DNA from: Desulfamplus magnetovallimortis
GTDB lineage: Bacteria; Desulfobacterota; Desulfobacteria; Desulfobacterales; Desulfobacteraceae
Assembly: GCF_900170035.1 (NCBI RefSeq)
Contig: NZ_LT828543.1
Span: 188,010 to 252,009 of the forward strand
Direction of reading: 5' to 3'
Length of the DNA: 64,000 nucleotides
The translations under genes were made by a program, and so were the position numbers. The notes under the pieces were generated by a model, which worked only from the letters and a program-made list of their open reading frames with translations, was not told the DNA's origin and made no database searches. This document shows, one piece after another, positions 10,249 to 19,870 of the stretch. How positions within the stretch are numbered: the first letter of the stretch is position 1; each line of letters starts with the position of its first letter.

Positions 10249-13200
10249 TTATTGTGATTTAAAAAATGCCATCACTTTGCATGGCCCGGTAATGGGTCCA
10301 GTGGTGTATGTGGTTCCGGCAAGTGTTCCATTGCATCCAAGAACGTAGTTGATCATATATCCTGAATCCGGTGTCACTGTAAAAGTTGCAGAGCCGCCGT
10401 GGCTTACATCCACAGTGGCAGGGGAACTGGTTCCGTTGGTGTGGGAGACAGTTCCGTTGGCCGTGGCATGACCTGTCACTGTGTAGGTTTTTGGGGTAAA
10501 GGTGGCATTAAGTGTGCAGTCTCCCGTGATCACTCCGGAGGTATAGGTATTGCCAGACCATGCTCCGGAGGGACAGTTACCGGTGAAATTGTTAAACAGG
10601 TAACCCCAGTCAGGTATTATGGTGAAGGTTGTTGTGTCATTATAATTAACTGTTCGGCTGGCGGGGCTTATGGTGCCACCTGTGCCGGCAGAGGCTGTGA
10701 CTGTGTAGCTGTTCAGGGTAAATGTTGCAGTTACGGTGCAGTCTTCTGTTATGTTGCCGGTGGTATAAAAAGTGGAAATAGCTATGGGACCGGTTATGGT
10801 GGTGCCGCCGCAACCTGTAATCGTTGAAATTCTTGATCCTATGCCTGGTGTAATTGTAAGTGTAGTTGTATTGCTTGCGACTACAGTATGTGTATCTGGT
10901 GATACTGTTCCACTTCCTGACCAGTAGCGTGCTGTGCCTGTTACCGTGTATAACAAAGGAACTGATGAAGAATAGATTAATTGAAGATATGGTCTGGTAG
11001 TTTCCGAGTAATATCCTGAAACGGCGGAACAATTGTGATTATACCCTGTAACCATCTTATAACCAGACTCATTGGAATAGGCAATGGAGTCAGAAGCACC
11101 TTGTGCATATCCAGTTCTGCAAGTTTGAATCAGTAAACTGTCAGTCCCATTCCATATAAATGGCGATGATGAAAAATCGGCAGTATGCCAACCTATATAA
11201 GTCCCTGAATATGACATATTTGGCCCCACAAGGGTCAAACCTGAACTATCTTCAAAAGTTGCATCACTGCTGAGCTGTGTTTTTGTAGTATGCCCCATGT
11301 AAAGATCAAACAATACCTCGTTTGGAGTATTATCTGAAGTAACATACCATTGAATTCCAGTTATGTCAGATCCAGAAGGTACGCCTACATTGCTTAATTC
11401 TGTTGCTGTTATCAGTATCTGAACTTTGGCATTGGTAAAAGTTGTTGGGATTAATGGAAAGGTTTCACTTGCATTTGACCCACTATTTGTGCCGATTGTA
11501 ACGGTTTGGCTATAGCTCCACTTAGCATATAGCGTAATTGATACGTTATCTGTATAACTTCCACCTTCAGCATAATCTGTGCCTGATCCGTCAGCAGCAG
11601 TATTCCAGCCATCAAAAGTATATCCTGTTTTAGCAAGAGTACCTGTGTTGGTCGCAAGGTTAAGGGCAATATCATGAAGCTTAGTCTGCTGACCTGGCAC
11701 AGCACCGCTGGTTGCACCATTGGAATCGTAGGATATTCCGTATATATCTTGAGTCCATGCTGTAATACCACCAATGGTTAGAGAGTTAGAACCTTTAGAA
11801 TCAGTAACCGTACTCCCTGAACTTTGATTCATTGTGTAATGAGATACAAGATTAGCATAATTTGGGTGCCCAATTGTTACAATTTGATCTTTCCATGATG
11901 ATATTGTTGCTTCATCTAAAGCGGTACTCCAGATACGTAAATCTTTTATTGCACCATGAAAAAATTGATTATAAGTTCCAGTAATTAAATCCCCAACTCG
12001 CAATTCAGAATTAGAAGGAATTGATAATGTAGGAGAAACTGTCCTGCTTTGTTGAAAAACACCGTTGACATAGAATGTCTCTGTTGTTCCATTGTATGTT
12101 CCGGCCAGATGAATCCATGAATGTTGAGGCATAAGGTATGGTGTCGTCCAATCGTTACTTGCTCCCCAATGGTTGATTACCAAATATCCAGAAGAGTTGA
12201 ATCCTACTTGAACACTATTATCGTTTATCCCATCCACTCCCCAACTGAAAACTTTTCTGTCCTGTCCTGTAGTTGTGGCTGCATTTACCCACATCTCCCA
12301 TGAGTAAGCAGAGTTTCCAGAAGGGATACCTGTGGAAGAATTTTTAACGCCATAACCTGATGCTCCATTTAAATACAGGACGTAATCAGGAACAACCGCA
12401 GTCCACACCGCATAAAGCGTCATGTTTGAGGCTCCCATGACAAAGCTGTCACCAGACTGATATGTCATCCCGCTTCCGTCGGACGCTGTATTCCAACCTG
12501 CAAAATCGTACCCCGTCTTCACAAGGGTTCCTGTATTACCCAGAACGGTGATACTGTCGCCCTGTGCATAGCTGTTTCCATCTGCGGGAGGGGTGCCGCT
12601 ATCCGCACCGTTGCCTTCATAGGTTACTGAATAAAAGATATCAACCCCGCCGGTGAGTTCTATTTCAAAATTGTCAATACCTCCTGTCCTGCTTCCATCA
12701 GCAGAAAAAAAGACATACAGTGCACTGGCACCTGCAATGTCGCTATTTGTCAAGGTCGTCGTATGTTCCGTATGCAGTGTTCCAATGTTACCATTGTCGT
12801 CTGAATTTTTAATCCGAAATGTCAAATCAAAATCATTACCGGTTTTGGCTTCAACAATAAGCTCGAAAAAATACCAGGTGGCAGGGGAATATGTCATATC
12901 ACCACCTGTCCAGCTCAGAGCTGACCCGAGGGCATTGTTGAGCCAGTTCCCACCCCCTCCATGAAAGGAAATCCCCAGAAAATTTCCGGAACCAGGCATT
13001 CCCACAGAACCTGAAGCCGAATTGATGGTCTCTGTTGAAAAACCCAATGCCCCATAACCTGAATTGGCTGCCATTTTAAAGTAGGCGGACAGTGTATATA
13101 CACCCCCTTCAGTGACATTGTAAGACTCTTTTGCAGTCCATATCTGATCAGAAGATGATGTAGAGACTAAGATTCCGCCTCCCCCTCCCAAGCCTGCTGT

Positions 13201-16200
13201 GGCATCCCAGACAAAGGGATCGCCGGATCCGTTCGTGCCTTCGGTAAAATTGTCCGTAAGAGAATTCGATGTTGAAAATTCTTGAAGTTTGGTCACCGTT
13301 ACCGGTGCCGGTTCCCGATAGGCAACATACAATCCCACCCCTGGAGACAGACCGGAGGTTTCATCGCTGTTGTAATAGCTGCTGACGTAACCCGATAAAG
13401 CGGTCACCCCTGTGCTTCCCGAAACACTCCCAGTATAAAGAAGGGCTGTGCCTCCAGGACCCACGGTGGCTGAGCCACCGCTTACAATTATGTTTCCACC
13501 TGTAGCTGTACCTGCTCCACTTGCCTTTCCTGCATTTAGCATTATTGCAGCAGGGGACGTTGATGTATCATCGGTTGACATTGCTCCAGTAAGAGTTAAA
13601 TCACCTGTGTCAACAACACCTGATGCAATATCAATGGTTCCTGTGGCTGAAATTGCTCCAAGTGAAAGGGCATTTGTATCCAAAACTGAAACATTTCCCG
13701 AAGATACTGGTATGCTTAAAACTCCAGTGAAATCGTTAAGCTCATGTAGCAGAGAGATATTATCTGTTGAGGTTGCGGTTATTGTTGTATTGCCACCACA
13801 GATAATTTGTCCTCCATCAGAGGTTGTTGTTCCAGATTGCCCAGCTACATTGCCAGATATTGAAGTAATGTTAATGTTGCCTGACCCATTTGTTTTAACA
13901 CTGCTTCCTGCGTTGATATTTATTGCATTACTGCCTGTCCCTTTTGTTCCTGTTATTGTTGTGGTTCCGTTTTCACTTCTTACCTTACCTGCACCTGATA
14001 AATAACCACCAGTATCAGTGAACCACGTATCTCCAACAGCAATACCATCTGATCCCCCTTTACCAATACCTTTAATGGTTACTGTACCTGCTCCAGTTGT
14101 AGTGATATTACCTGAAAGATTAACACCTCTTGCATGAGATACACCTCCTGCTGTGCTACCTTTTCCTATTAAAGAAATATTTCCTCCACCTGCTGCAATA
14201 TCACCATTAATAGCTACTCCTCTCATTATGGAATTATTTTCATCTACAATTAAGTTTGTACCTATTGCATAATCACTTAAAGGATCGATTCCTCCTCCTA
14301 TAGTTACACTACCCCCATTGGTGGTTATGGAGCTGCCACGGGGAAGCCAGACTGCTCCCGTTTCAGAATCTAAAGTTGCCAGATAACGAGAATTAAGCAC
14401 CACATTTAAAGCATTGCTTAAAGATGTGATAATACCCGGTATTCTTATTAGTCTATCTGCAGCAGCTATTTTATCAGTAAAAACAATATTACGGGAAGCC
14501 TTTAGAGTCAGGGTTGCCGTATCTCCCGCTGTTTTGCTTATAGTTCCGCTTAAATTAATATCTCCAGGCTCTCCCGCACCGCTTCCAGTGGTTATTACAA
14601 CCGATGTGCCAGCATTAAGTTTATCTTCTATCTCTGAAATTGAAACTGTTGCACCAGTGGCGTATGGAGTCCAAGTATCAGTACCACCGTCTGACGACCA
14701 TAAGCCTCCGCTGCTCGACGTACTGATTGTGGTGTTGTAGGTAGCAGGAGTTGGCACAGCCGCACCCCATCTTGAAAAACCATCTTGACCTGTTACTGTT
14801 ATAGTGTTGTTAGCAGTGTCGATGGTTCCGCCTGAGATGCTCCAATTAGTTCCACCGTCTGGTGATTTCCACAATTTTAAATCTGCTTCTGTCAATCCAT
14901 TGAGTTCTGAATCATTATAATTAAAAACAAGAGTGGCATTTAATCCTGTGTTGGTTGTCGGATTAATATCGTAATATCTTAAAATGCTTGGATTACCGCT
15001 GATGGTTTGGGCTGTGTGTGCTCTTGTTATGGTTGTGCTTCCCATGTTTGCACTTGTGGTTAGAACAGTACCAAGACCTGCTACATTCTCATCGGTTATA
15101 TTGCTTAAATCTCTTGTGGTGGTTATATTTCCTGAACCTGAAGCATTGAGGTTGTAGCTTCCCTCAACAAGGGTTCCAGAACTTCCAAGTGTGATGCTCC
15201 TGCTTTGCATATCAATATCTTTACCAAGCAGAAAATTTCCATTAACTGAAAAGTCAGAGCTTAAAGTCGGCGTTGCATTGCTTGAAAAAAAGAGACTGTT
15301 TACAGTTGGGGTGCCCGAAATAACAACTTCATTGGCAAGGGAGCTTAACTTGTAAAGCCCTACATTGTCTGTTGATGCTGGAGCTGAATTTCTGCTCCAG
15401 TTGCCAGCCGTTGCCCAAGCATTATCTTCAGAGCCAATCCAAGTGTTAAATGCAGTTGAATCTACCCAATCAGTAGCTTGATCCATATTGGTAAGAGTGC
15501 CGTTATTGGCATTTGCGGTCATATCATAAAGCGTTGTCCCGTCAGATTGATCCATACGATAATAGGCAACTAAATTTGCGTCACTGCCATTTAGGGTGTT
15601 CATCATGTTTTCGCGGATTTGATCATCAGTTCGGGCAACATTCCAGATACGGACTTCGTCGATCTCACCATTAAAATAACGCGTTCCTGATTCAGCAAGA
15701 AAATCTTTTCCAATAATTACTGGATCGCTGTTTGCCGCAACAGTATAAGGTATGCCACTTAATGTCTGCTCTACCCCGTTTAAATATACTTTTTTTGTTC
15801 CACCACTATTAATTGCTGCAATATGGTGCCATTGGTCAAGAGTAAGAATTCCATTTGCGGTTGACATGTCATCAAAACGGATTCCGCTATAAGGAGAATC
15901 AAAAGTTAAACGTAAGGTATATCCATAAGATTCTTGAGTATGATATTTTCCTACAATGCCTCCAAGCAAATTGAAACTTCGTGGCTTTATCCATGCTTCA
16001 ATCGTGTAATTACTCTCATTAGTGAAACTTAATTGTGCATTATGTGGAATATTTACATAATCATTTGATCCATCAAAATCCAAAGCCTTTCTTGGTCCTG
16101 CAAATGCCCCTGATGCTTTCCAGGTTGCACCGTTGGTAATTGTGCCTGGGTTGCTGTTGTCGCTGTTGTCAGTTAAAGTTATTCCGCTGCCATCGCTCAT

Positions 16201-16821
16201 TTTGTAGTAGGCTTTTAGATTTGCATTAGGAGTTGTGATCTCTTTATACATATTTGCTTTGATTTCTGCTTCTGTGCGTGCTGTATTCCAAACACGGACT
16301 TCGTCCATCATTCCGTCTATAAATCGATTATCACCGATTTTGTTGTTGCCAATAAAAAAAGAACTGTTGGACGTAACAGTTCCACTTAATAAATTACTTG
16401 TATCAAGCACCCCATTTATATATAGCTTCATACCAGATGAAGTGTCATAAACACCTGCAATATGATACCATTTATTTGCTTCCAATGCTAAAGTTCCATT
16501 CAGTATCTGTGGTGATCCACCTATATTAATGACAAATTGTGCTTGATTCAGAGGTAAAGGTACTCCTCCATCTCCAAGTCGCAAATAAGCAAAATTTCCA
16601 TCCTGTTCTGTTCCAATCAAGCTGATAACCCCCTGTCCAGGGTTATCAAAATTATTTAATTTCACCCAACACTCTAGTGTAAGAGTTGATCCACTGAGAT
16701 CTATAGAGCCACAATCTACATAGTCATCTGTCCCATCAAAGTTTAGGGCGTAGTTAGTAGCATGAGCTACGCTTGCGAGTGTCAGCAAGGCCATTGATAT
16801 TATTAAAATTCGTTTTGTCAT
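10249..16821 (-). CDS. Giant secreted LamG / InlB B-repeat surface protein
   Basis: 2190 residues with a clear signal peptide (MTKRILIISMALLTLASVAHA). Two LamG/concanavalin-type modules come first (about 25-230 and 243-440), each with the FDGxxDYV opening and a DEVRVWN closing motif. A long Gly/Thr/Asn-rich beta-helix-like stretch follows (about 450-1170), then another sandwich region, two InlB/Listeria-Bacteroides repeats (GYDFAGWNTASDGSG and GYTFDGWNTAADGSG), a further LamG module between them, and C-terminal repeats of about 75 residues containing GTVSP or GTISP motifs. No transmembrane anchor or obvious sorting signal was seen at the C-terminus. It probably acts outside the cell in adhesion or polysaccharide binding; the secretion route past the inner membrane is unknown. 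It lies 20 bp downstream of the ATPase start on the same strand. Confidence 0.88.
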   Translation of the reverse strand: MTKRILIISMALLTLASVAHATNYALNFDGTDDYVDCGSIDLSGSTLTLECWVKLNNFDNPGQGVISLIGTEQDGNFAYLRLGDGGVPLPLNQAQFVINIGGSPQILNGTLALEANKWYHIAGVYDTSSGMKLYINGVLDTSNLLSGTVTSNSSFFIGNNKIGDNRFIDGMMDEVRVWNTARTEAEIKANMYKEITTPNANLKAYYKMSDGSGITLTDNSDNSNPGTITNGATWKASGAFAGPRKALDFDGSNDYVNIPHNAQLSFTNESNYTIEAWIKPRSFNLLGGIVGKYHTQESYGYTLRLTFDSPYSGIRFDDMSTANGILTLDQWHHIAAINSGGTKKVYLNGVEQTLSGIPYTVAANSDPVIIGKDFLAESGTRYFNGEIDEVRIWNVARTDDQIRENMMNTLNGSDANLVAYYRMDQSDGTTLYDMTANANNGTLTNMDQATDWVDSTAFNTWIGSEDNAWATAGNWSRNSAPASTDNVGLYKLSSLANEVVISGTPTVNSLFFSSNATPTLSSDFSVNGNFLLGKDIDMQSRSITLGSSGTLVEGSYNLNASGSGNITTTRDLSNITDENVAGLGTVLTTSANMGSTTITRAHTAQTISGNPSILRYYDINPTTNTGLNATLVFNYNDSELNGLTEADLKLWKSPDGGTNWSISGGTIDTANNTITVTGQDGFSRWGAAVPTPATYNTTISTSSSGGLWSSDGGTDTWTPYATGATVSISEIEDKLNAGTSVVITTGSGAGEPGDINLSGTISKTAGDTATLTLKASRNIVFTDKIAAADRLIRIPGIITSLSNALNVVLNSRYLATLDSETGAVWLPRGSSITTNGGSVTIGGGIDPLSDYAIGTNLIVDENNSIMRGVAINGDIAAGGGNISLIGKGSTAGGVSHARGVNLSGNITTTGAGTVTIKGIGKGGSDGIAVGDTWFTDTGGYLSGAGKVRSENGTTTITGTKGTGSNAININAGSSVKTNGSGNINITSISGNVAGQSGTTTSDGGQIICGGNTTITATSTDNISLLHELNDFTGVLSIPVSSGNVSVLDTNALSLGAISATGTIDIASGVVDTGDLTLTGAMSTDDTSTSPAAIMLNAGKASGAGTATGGNIIVSGGSATVGPGGTALLYTGSVSGSTGVTALSGYVSSYYNSDETSGLSPGVGLYVAYREPAPVTVTKLQEFSTSNSLTDNFTEGTNGSGDPFVWDATAGLGGGGGILVSTSSSDQIWTAKESYNVTEGGVYTLSAYFKMAANSGYGALGFSTETINSASGSVGMPGSGNFLGISFHGGGGNWLNNALGSALSWTGGDMTYSPATWYFFELIVEAKTGNDFDLTFRIKNSDDNGNIGTLHTEHTTTLTNSDIAGASALYVFFSADGSRTGGIDNFEIELTGGVDIFYSVTYEGNGADSGTPPADGNSYAQGDSITVLGNTGTLVKTGYDFAGWNTASDGSGMTYQSGDSFVMGASNMTLYAVWTAVVPDYVLYLNGASGYGVKNSSTGIPSGNSAYSWEMWVNAATTTGQDRKVFSWGVDGINDNSVQVGFNSSGYLVINHWGASNDWTTPYLMPQHSWIHLAGTYNGTTETFYVNGVFQQSRTVSPTLSIPSNSELRVGDLITGTYNQFFHGAIKDLRIWSTALDEATISSWKDQIVTIGHPNYANLVSHYTMNQSSGSTVTDSKGSNSLTIGGITAWTQDIYGISYDSNGATSGAVPGQQTKLHDIALNLATNTGTLAKTGYTFDGWNTAADGSGTDYAEGGSYTDNVSITLYAKWSYSQTVTIGTNSGSNASETFPLIPTTFTNAKVQILITATELSNVGVPSGSDITGIQWYVTSDNTPNEVLFDLYMGHTTKTQLSSDATFEDSSGLTLVGPNMSYSGTYIGWHTADFSSSPFIWNGTDSLLIQTCRTGYAQGASDSIAYSNESGYKMVTGYNHNCSAVSGYYSETTRPYLQLIYSSSVPLLYTVTGTARYWSGSGTVSPDTHTVVASNTTTLTITPGIGSRISTITGCGGTTITGPIAISTFYTTGNITEDCTVTATFTLNSYTVTASAGTGGTISPASRTVNYNDTTTFTIIPDWGYLFNNFTGNCPSGAWSGNTYTSGVITGDCTLNATFTPKTYTVTGHATANGTVSHTNGTSSPATVDVSHGGSATFTVTPDSGYMINYVLGCNGTLAGTTYTTGPITGPCKVMAFFKSQ

Positions 16822-17337
16822 TTTAGATTCTTCCTATAATAATAGTTCGAGAAATTTTTTTGTAACATTAAAAAAGAATCGACAAGTATTCTCCAAAATT
16901 GGAAAACTGTGTTTTACACAACATTGCAGTCCAACAAAGGAGATATCTGTGAGAATAATAAACCGTATTTTCTCCCAAATGTCCAACATAAGCAAACTCA
17001 GCATAAATTTTTACTGACACTTTTTTCAACTATAATGCTACGACAAGGTCGAATGAACTTTCGCAACATGGGGTGCTATAGCAATTTGAACGAAAAAATT
17101 TATTCGAAAAATGCCACCCTTCATATGACCTCAAAAGTACTTTACACTTTTTTGTGAGAGGTTACCTAAAAATGGGGATCTGCTTCATGAAAGTGTAAAC
17201 CAGAAAATGAAACATGCCCGAAAAATTTTAGAAAATCATTCTATTTTAAACTTTTCAATCTAAAAAATACCCTTCAATATGAGGAACTCATTAACTACGG
17301 TGCTATCAGCTCTTAAAACTGTCCGAAGCATTGAAAA
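16822..17337. other. Gene-free AT-rich gap with a family D-like repeat
   Basis: Holds no supported gene. The right part (about 17113-17285) resembles family D: CCCTTCATATGACCTCAAAA, then TACTTTACACTTTTTTG, then AAGTGTAAAC and CCCTTCAATATGAGG. It is degenerate. The short frame at 16909-17157 crosses this repeat and is not convincing as coding. Confidence 0.6.
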
Positions 17338-19581
17338 TTAAGAGTTGACAGTGTCGATCAAAGCCGGTGTTGTCTCCAACCTCTGATCTCCCAGCATTAC
17401 CTCTCCAGCATCAATCACAAGACCAACAGGAGGCATATCGGAAAAAGAGACAGACTGTTGATCGGTCGTTGCCGGCAGGGAGATAAGTGTTCCGTCTGTT
17501 CCTTCAAATGTGACTGTAGCTCCTGACCGGAATACTGTAAAAATAGTTGAAGGTGCTTCAATCGTTATAGTATTTGCCCCGGGAAAATTCATAACTTTCG
17601 CCCTTCCACCGCTTTCAATTACCAGGTTGTTGGCCTGGGCATTTCCGTACACGAAATAAACGGTGTCCGACAAAACGGTGACGGTAGATGTGTCCGTAAT
17701 AACAAAATACTCGTCCGGATATTCAAAGCCTTCCCCCACTGTGATGACAACGGCTCCTGTCTTTGATTGACCTTCTGAATCAACAACCGTGCAGGTGGCA
17801 GTGTATGTTCCTGGATTTTCAAAGGTGTGTGACGGATTCTCATCGTCATCGCCTGTGGTACCGTCTCCGAATAACCAGGCATATTCAAAGGGAGGAGATC
17901 CAGACACCACGGTACATGAAAGAGTAGTGGATAATGGTGCCCTTCCATATGCGGGTTCTGCCCCGATGGAGAGAATCAGATCCTCTGCAGCGGCCTCGTT
18001 GCTCCCGCCGGCACGGACGGAAAGCACATAGTATGCCTCATTCTTGTCCGCTCCTGAGACATCCTGGCCGTTGTGCATATAGATAGCCATGGCACTCCCG
18101 GTATCTGTAAGCGTGGTCGTGGATGTCCAGTAATAGCTGCCGCAGATATCCGGAAAAATGTCGGCATCCACAGGCGGTGGGGATGGCCTGCTGTAGTCCA
18201 CGATGGCCCTGAGCTCCTCTATGATCGGAAGCCTCCAGTCCCCAAATCCGGCAAGGACAAGATCCTCACAGTAAACGAGGGCGTCCTCCCAGGTCAAGCG
18301 CTCCTCCGCGTGGTACTGCTGAAACATCAAGCCGGTTTTCCGGTCGGATACCGTGACATCTCCGTTATCGACAAACCTGACCAAAGGTTCCACACCCGGC
18401 ATATCCGATCGAACGGCACGAACAAAAATTCCGGAATTCGATTTTTCTATGTTATTGCCGTAGGCTGCGGAAAAATAGACACATATTGCATCTTCCCCGT
18501 TCAGGGAGAAGGCATTGGTCGTGGAAGACCAGTACCAGTAGGATTGGGTGCCGGGAAAATAGTCCGTGTTGACGGCTGGATCATTGCGCCCCTTGTCCGT
18601 CAGGGATGTCAGCTCATGCAGGGTGGGCAGACGCCAGTCAGAGTATCCGCCGAAATTTTCGGCATTGAGCGCGGAGATATAATCCTGGGTATCGGTGCCT
18701 TCCCCGGGTGTTCCGGCATTACCGCCGTTGGTTTCCGGGTTTTCGTCATACCAGGAGTATTTATTTCCCCGGTCATGAACTGTGCCGTCTTCGGTCTTCA
18801 CCTCCCAGATGAGGCCTGTAACGTTATCCCTGACCATGGCCCAGGATGAAGCGGCATCATTCAAGGGATTTCCATCCGCATCCAGTTTGGTGTAGGATCG
18901 TGGATTGATGGAATAATCTGAATCCTCGCCAAAGGTGTCCGTGAAGGACTGGTTCTGTCCCGAATCCGGCACCGGCGTGAATACTCCTTCGGAGAACACG
19001 AAATCATCGGCGACCCAGTTGCAGTCCATGTTGCAGCCTTCGGCGGGTTCAATGCGGTAAGCCTGGATACCTGTCAGATCGCTGAACGCAGAGGTATCAA
19101 CAAATTCAAGGGGTTCGGCCAGGCCGGAGTGATTATCCGGCAATTGATGACAAACAGACCCAAGAACAGAACCAGAGGTATCAATTGCATAAACGGTGAT
19201 CTCCTCAGATCCTCCTCCGTATCCATAATATTCATTCCGTCCCGCCCAGAATCCTAAAAGTATCTTCGGCGTTGTAATGGTCAGGCCGTCTGTATCGTCA
19301 TGATTGGTTATTGCAAAACTTCCGGAATGGGGTATGCCGAAAATCGGGCAGTCATCACAGATTTTGTAATCCTCCCCGAAAACTCCAAAGCCCGTGTCCC
19401 ACACTATATCCCTGTAAATCGGGTTGTCGTTATTAAGGGTGTAAAGCGAATGGTTGGATGCCGGAGACAAAAGGAAGTCGTCAAAGGTAACGACAATGAC
19501 ACCTTCAGCTCGGGTTATTGTTGAAAAAAAGGCTGTAAAAACAAGGATTAACAGGAATAATAAAATGTTGATCTTTTTCAT
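17338..19581 (-). CDS. Secreted protein with two DUF1566 domains and a PKD domain
   Basis: 747 residues with a signal peptide (about 1-25). An unassigned beta-rich region with paired cysteines (CDDC, and a second pair near 185) comes first. Two DUF1566/Lcl C-terminal-type domains follow (about 235-395 and 400-535), each with the typical WRLPTLHEL or WRLPIIEEL motif and a YWSST or YWTST motif. A PKD domain (about 545-620; YAWLFGDGTTG and GTYTATCTV) and a beta-rich tail complete it. DUF1566 domains occur in many extracellular proteins of deltaproteobacteria and their function is poorly known. The gene is visibly richer in G+C than its neighbours. Its substrate and anchoring are unknown. Confidence 0.85.
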   Translation of the reverse strand: MKKINILLFLLILVFTAFFSTITRAEGVIVVTFDDFLLSPASNHSLYTLNNDNPIYRDIVWDTGFGVFGEDYKICDDCPIFGIPHSGSFAITNHDDTDGLTITTPKILLGFWAGRNEYYGYGGGSEEITVYAIDTSGSVLGSVCHQLPDNHSGLAEPLEFVDTSAFSDLTGIQAYRIEPAEGCNMDCNWVADDFVFSEGVFTPVPDSGQNQSFTDTFGEDSDYSINPRSYTKLDADGNPLNDAASSWAMVRDNVTGLIWEVKTEDGTVHDRGNKYSWYDENPETNGGNAGTPGEGTDTQDYISALNAENFGGYSDWRLPTLHELTSLTDKGRNDPAVNTDYFPGTQSYWYWSSTTNAFSLNGEDAICVYFSAAYGNNIEKSNSGIFVRAVRSDMPGVEPLVRFVDNGDVTVSDRKTGLMFQQYHAEERLTWEDALVYCEDLVLAGFGDWRLPIIEELRAIVDYSRPSPPPVDADIFPDICGSYYWTSTTTLTDTGSAMAIYMHNGQDVSGADKNEAYYVLSVRAGGSNEAAAEDLILSIGAEPAYGRAPLSTTLSCTVVSGSPPFEYAWLFGDGTTGDDDENPSHTFENPGTYTATCTVVDSEGQSKTGAVVITVGEGFEYPDEYFVITDTSTVTVLSDTVYFVYGNAQANNLVIESGGRAKVMNFPGANTITIEAPSTIFTVFRSGATVTFEGTDGTLISLPATTDQQSVSFSDMPPVGLVIDAGEVMLGDQRLETTPALIDTVNS

Positions 19582-19683
19582 TCTTTTTCCTCCTTAAAAA
19601 ATTGATGTTCTTTTACAGGCTCATTATACTCTTTAATCAAATAGACATTTTTATTAAGTATTTGCAAGGGGTTTTGTTTTTTT

Positions 19684-19768
19684 TATATGAAAGTCTCCGT
19701 AACAGCCTGTTTTAAAAACGACTTTCATCCCTTCGATTGTGGCGGTAATCCGCCATGTACGTTTATAT
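19684..19768 (+). repeat. Family B two-hairpin element, single unit
   Basis: Proximal hairpin GAAAGTC/GACTTTC, linker TTCGATTGT, distal GGCGG-TAAT-CCGCC, then CATGTACGTTTATA. It sits in the 289-bp gap between the DUF1566 gene and lnt. Confidence 0.88.
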
Positions 19769-19815
19769 GAAACTGTAGGGGGTAGAAATGGATTGTGCCC
19801 CTACAGTTTCATATA
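19764..19815. repeat. Perfect 18-bp inverted repeat fused to a family B end
   Basis: TATATGAAACTGTAGGGG and its exact complement CCCCTACAGTTTCATATA are separated by 16 bp, ending 55 bp upstream of lnt. The outer TATATGAAA matches the family B left end, so this may be a hairpin insertion at or from that end. It has no T-tract, so it is not a typical terminator. Confidence 0.8.
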
Positions 19816-19870
19816 AGAAAGATGCTGATTTATCTTGTAAGAGATTCCCTGCTTCTGTATATTTTCATTT

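Noticed and set aside
13448..14005. 185-residue plus-strand frame
   Set aside because: It is a Pro/Val-rich shadow of the repetitive LamG/beta-helix gene on the opposite strand.
16909..17157. 82-residue plus-strand frame
   Set aside because: It crosses a degenerate family D repeat, has no ribosome binding site and no recognisable motif.
18073..18849. 258-residue plus-strand frame
   Set aside because: It lies opposite the DUF1566 gene, whose two WRLP motifs, signal peptide and PKD domain are convincing; the long frame is an effect of higher GC.
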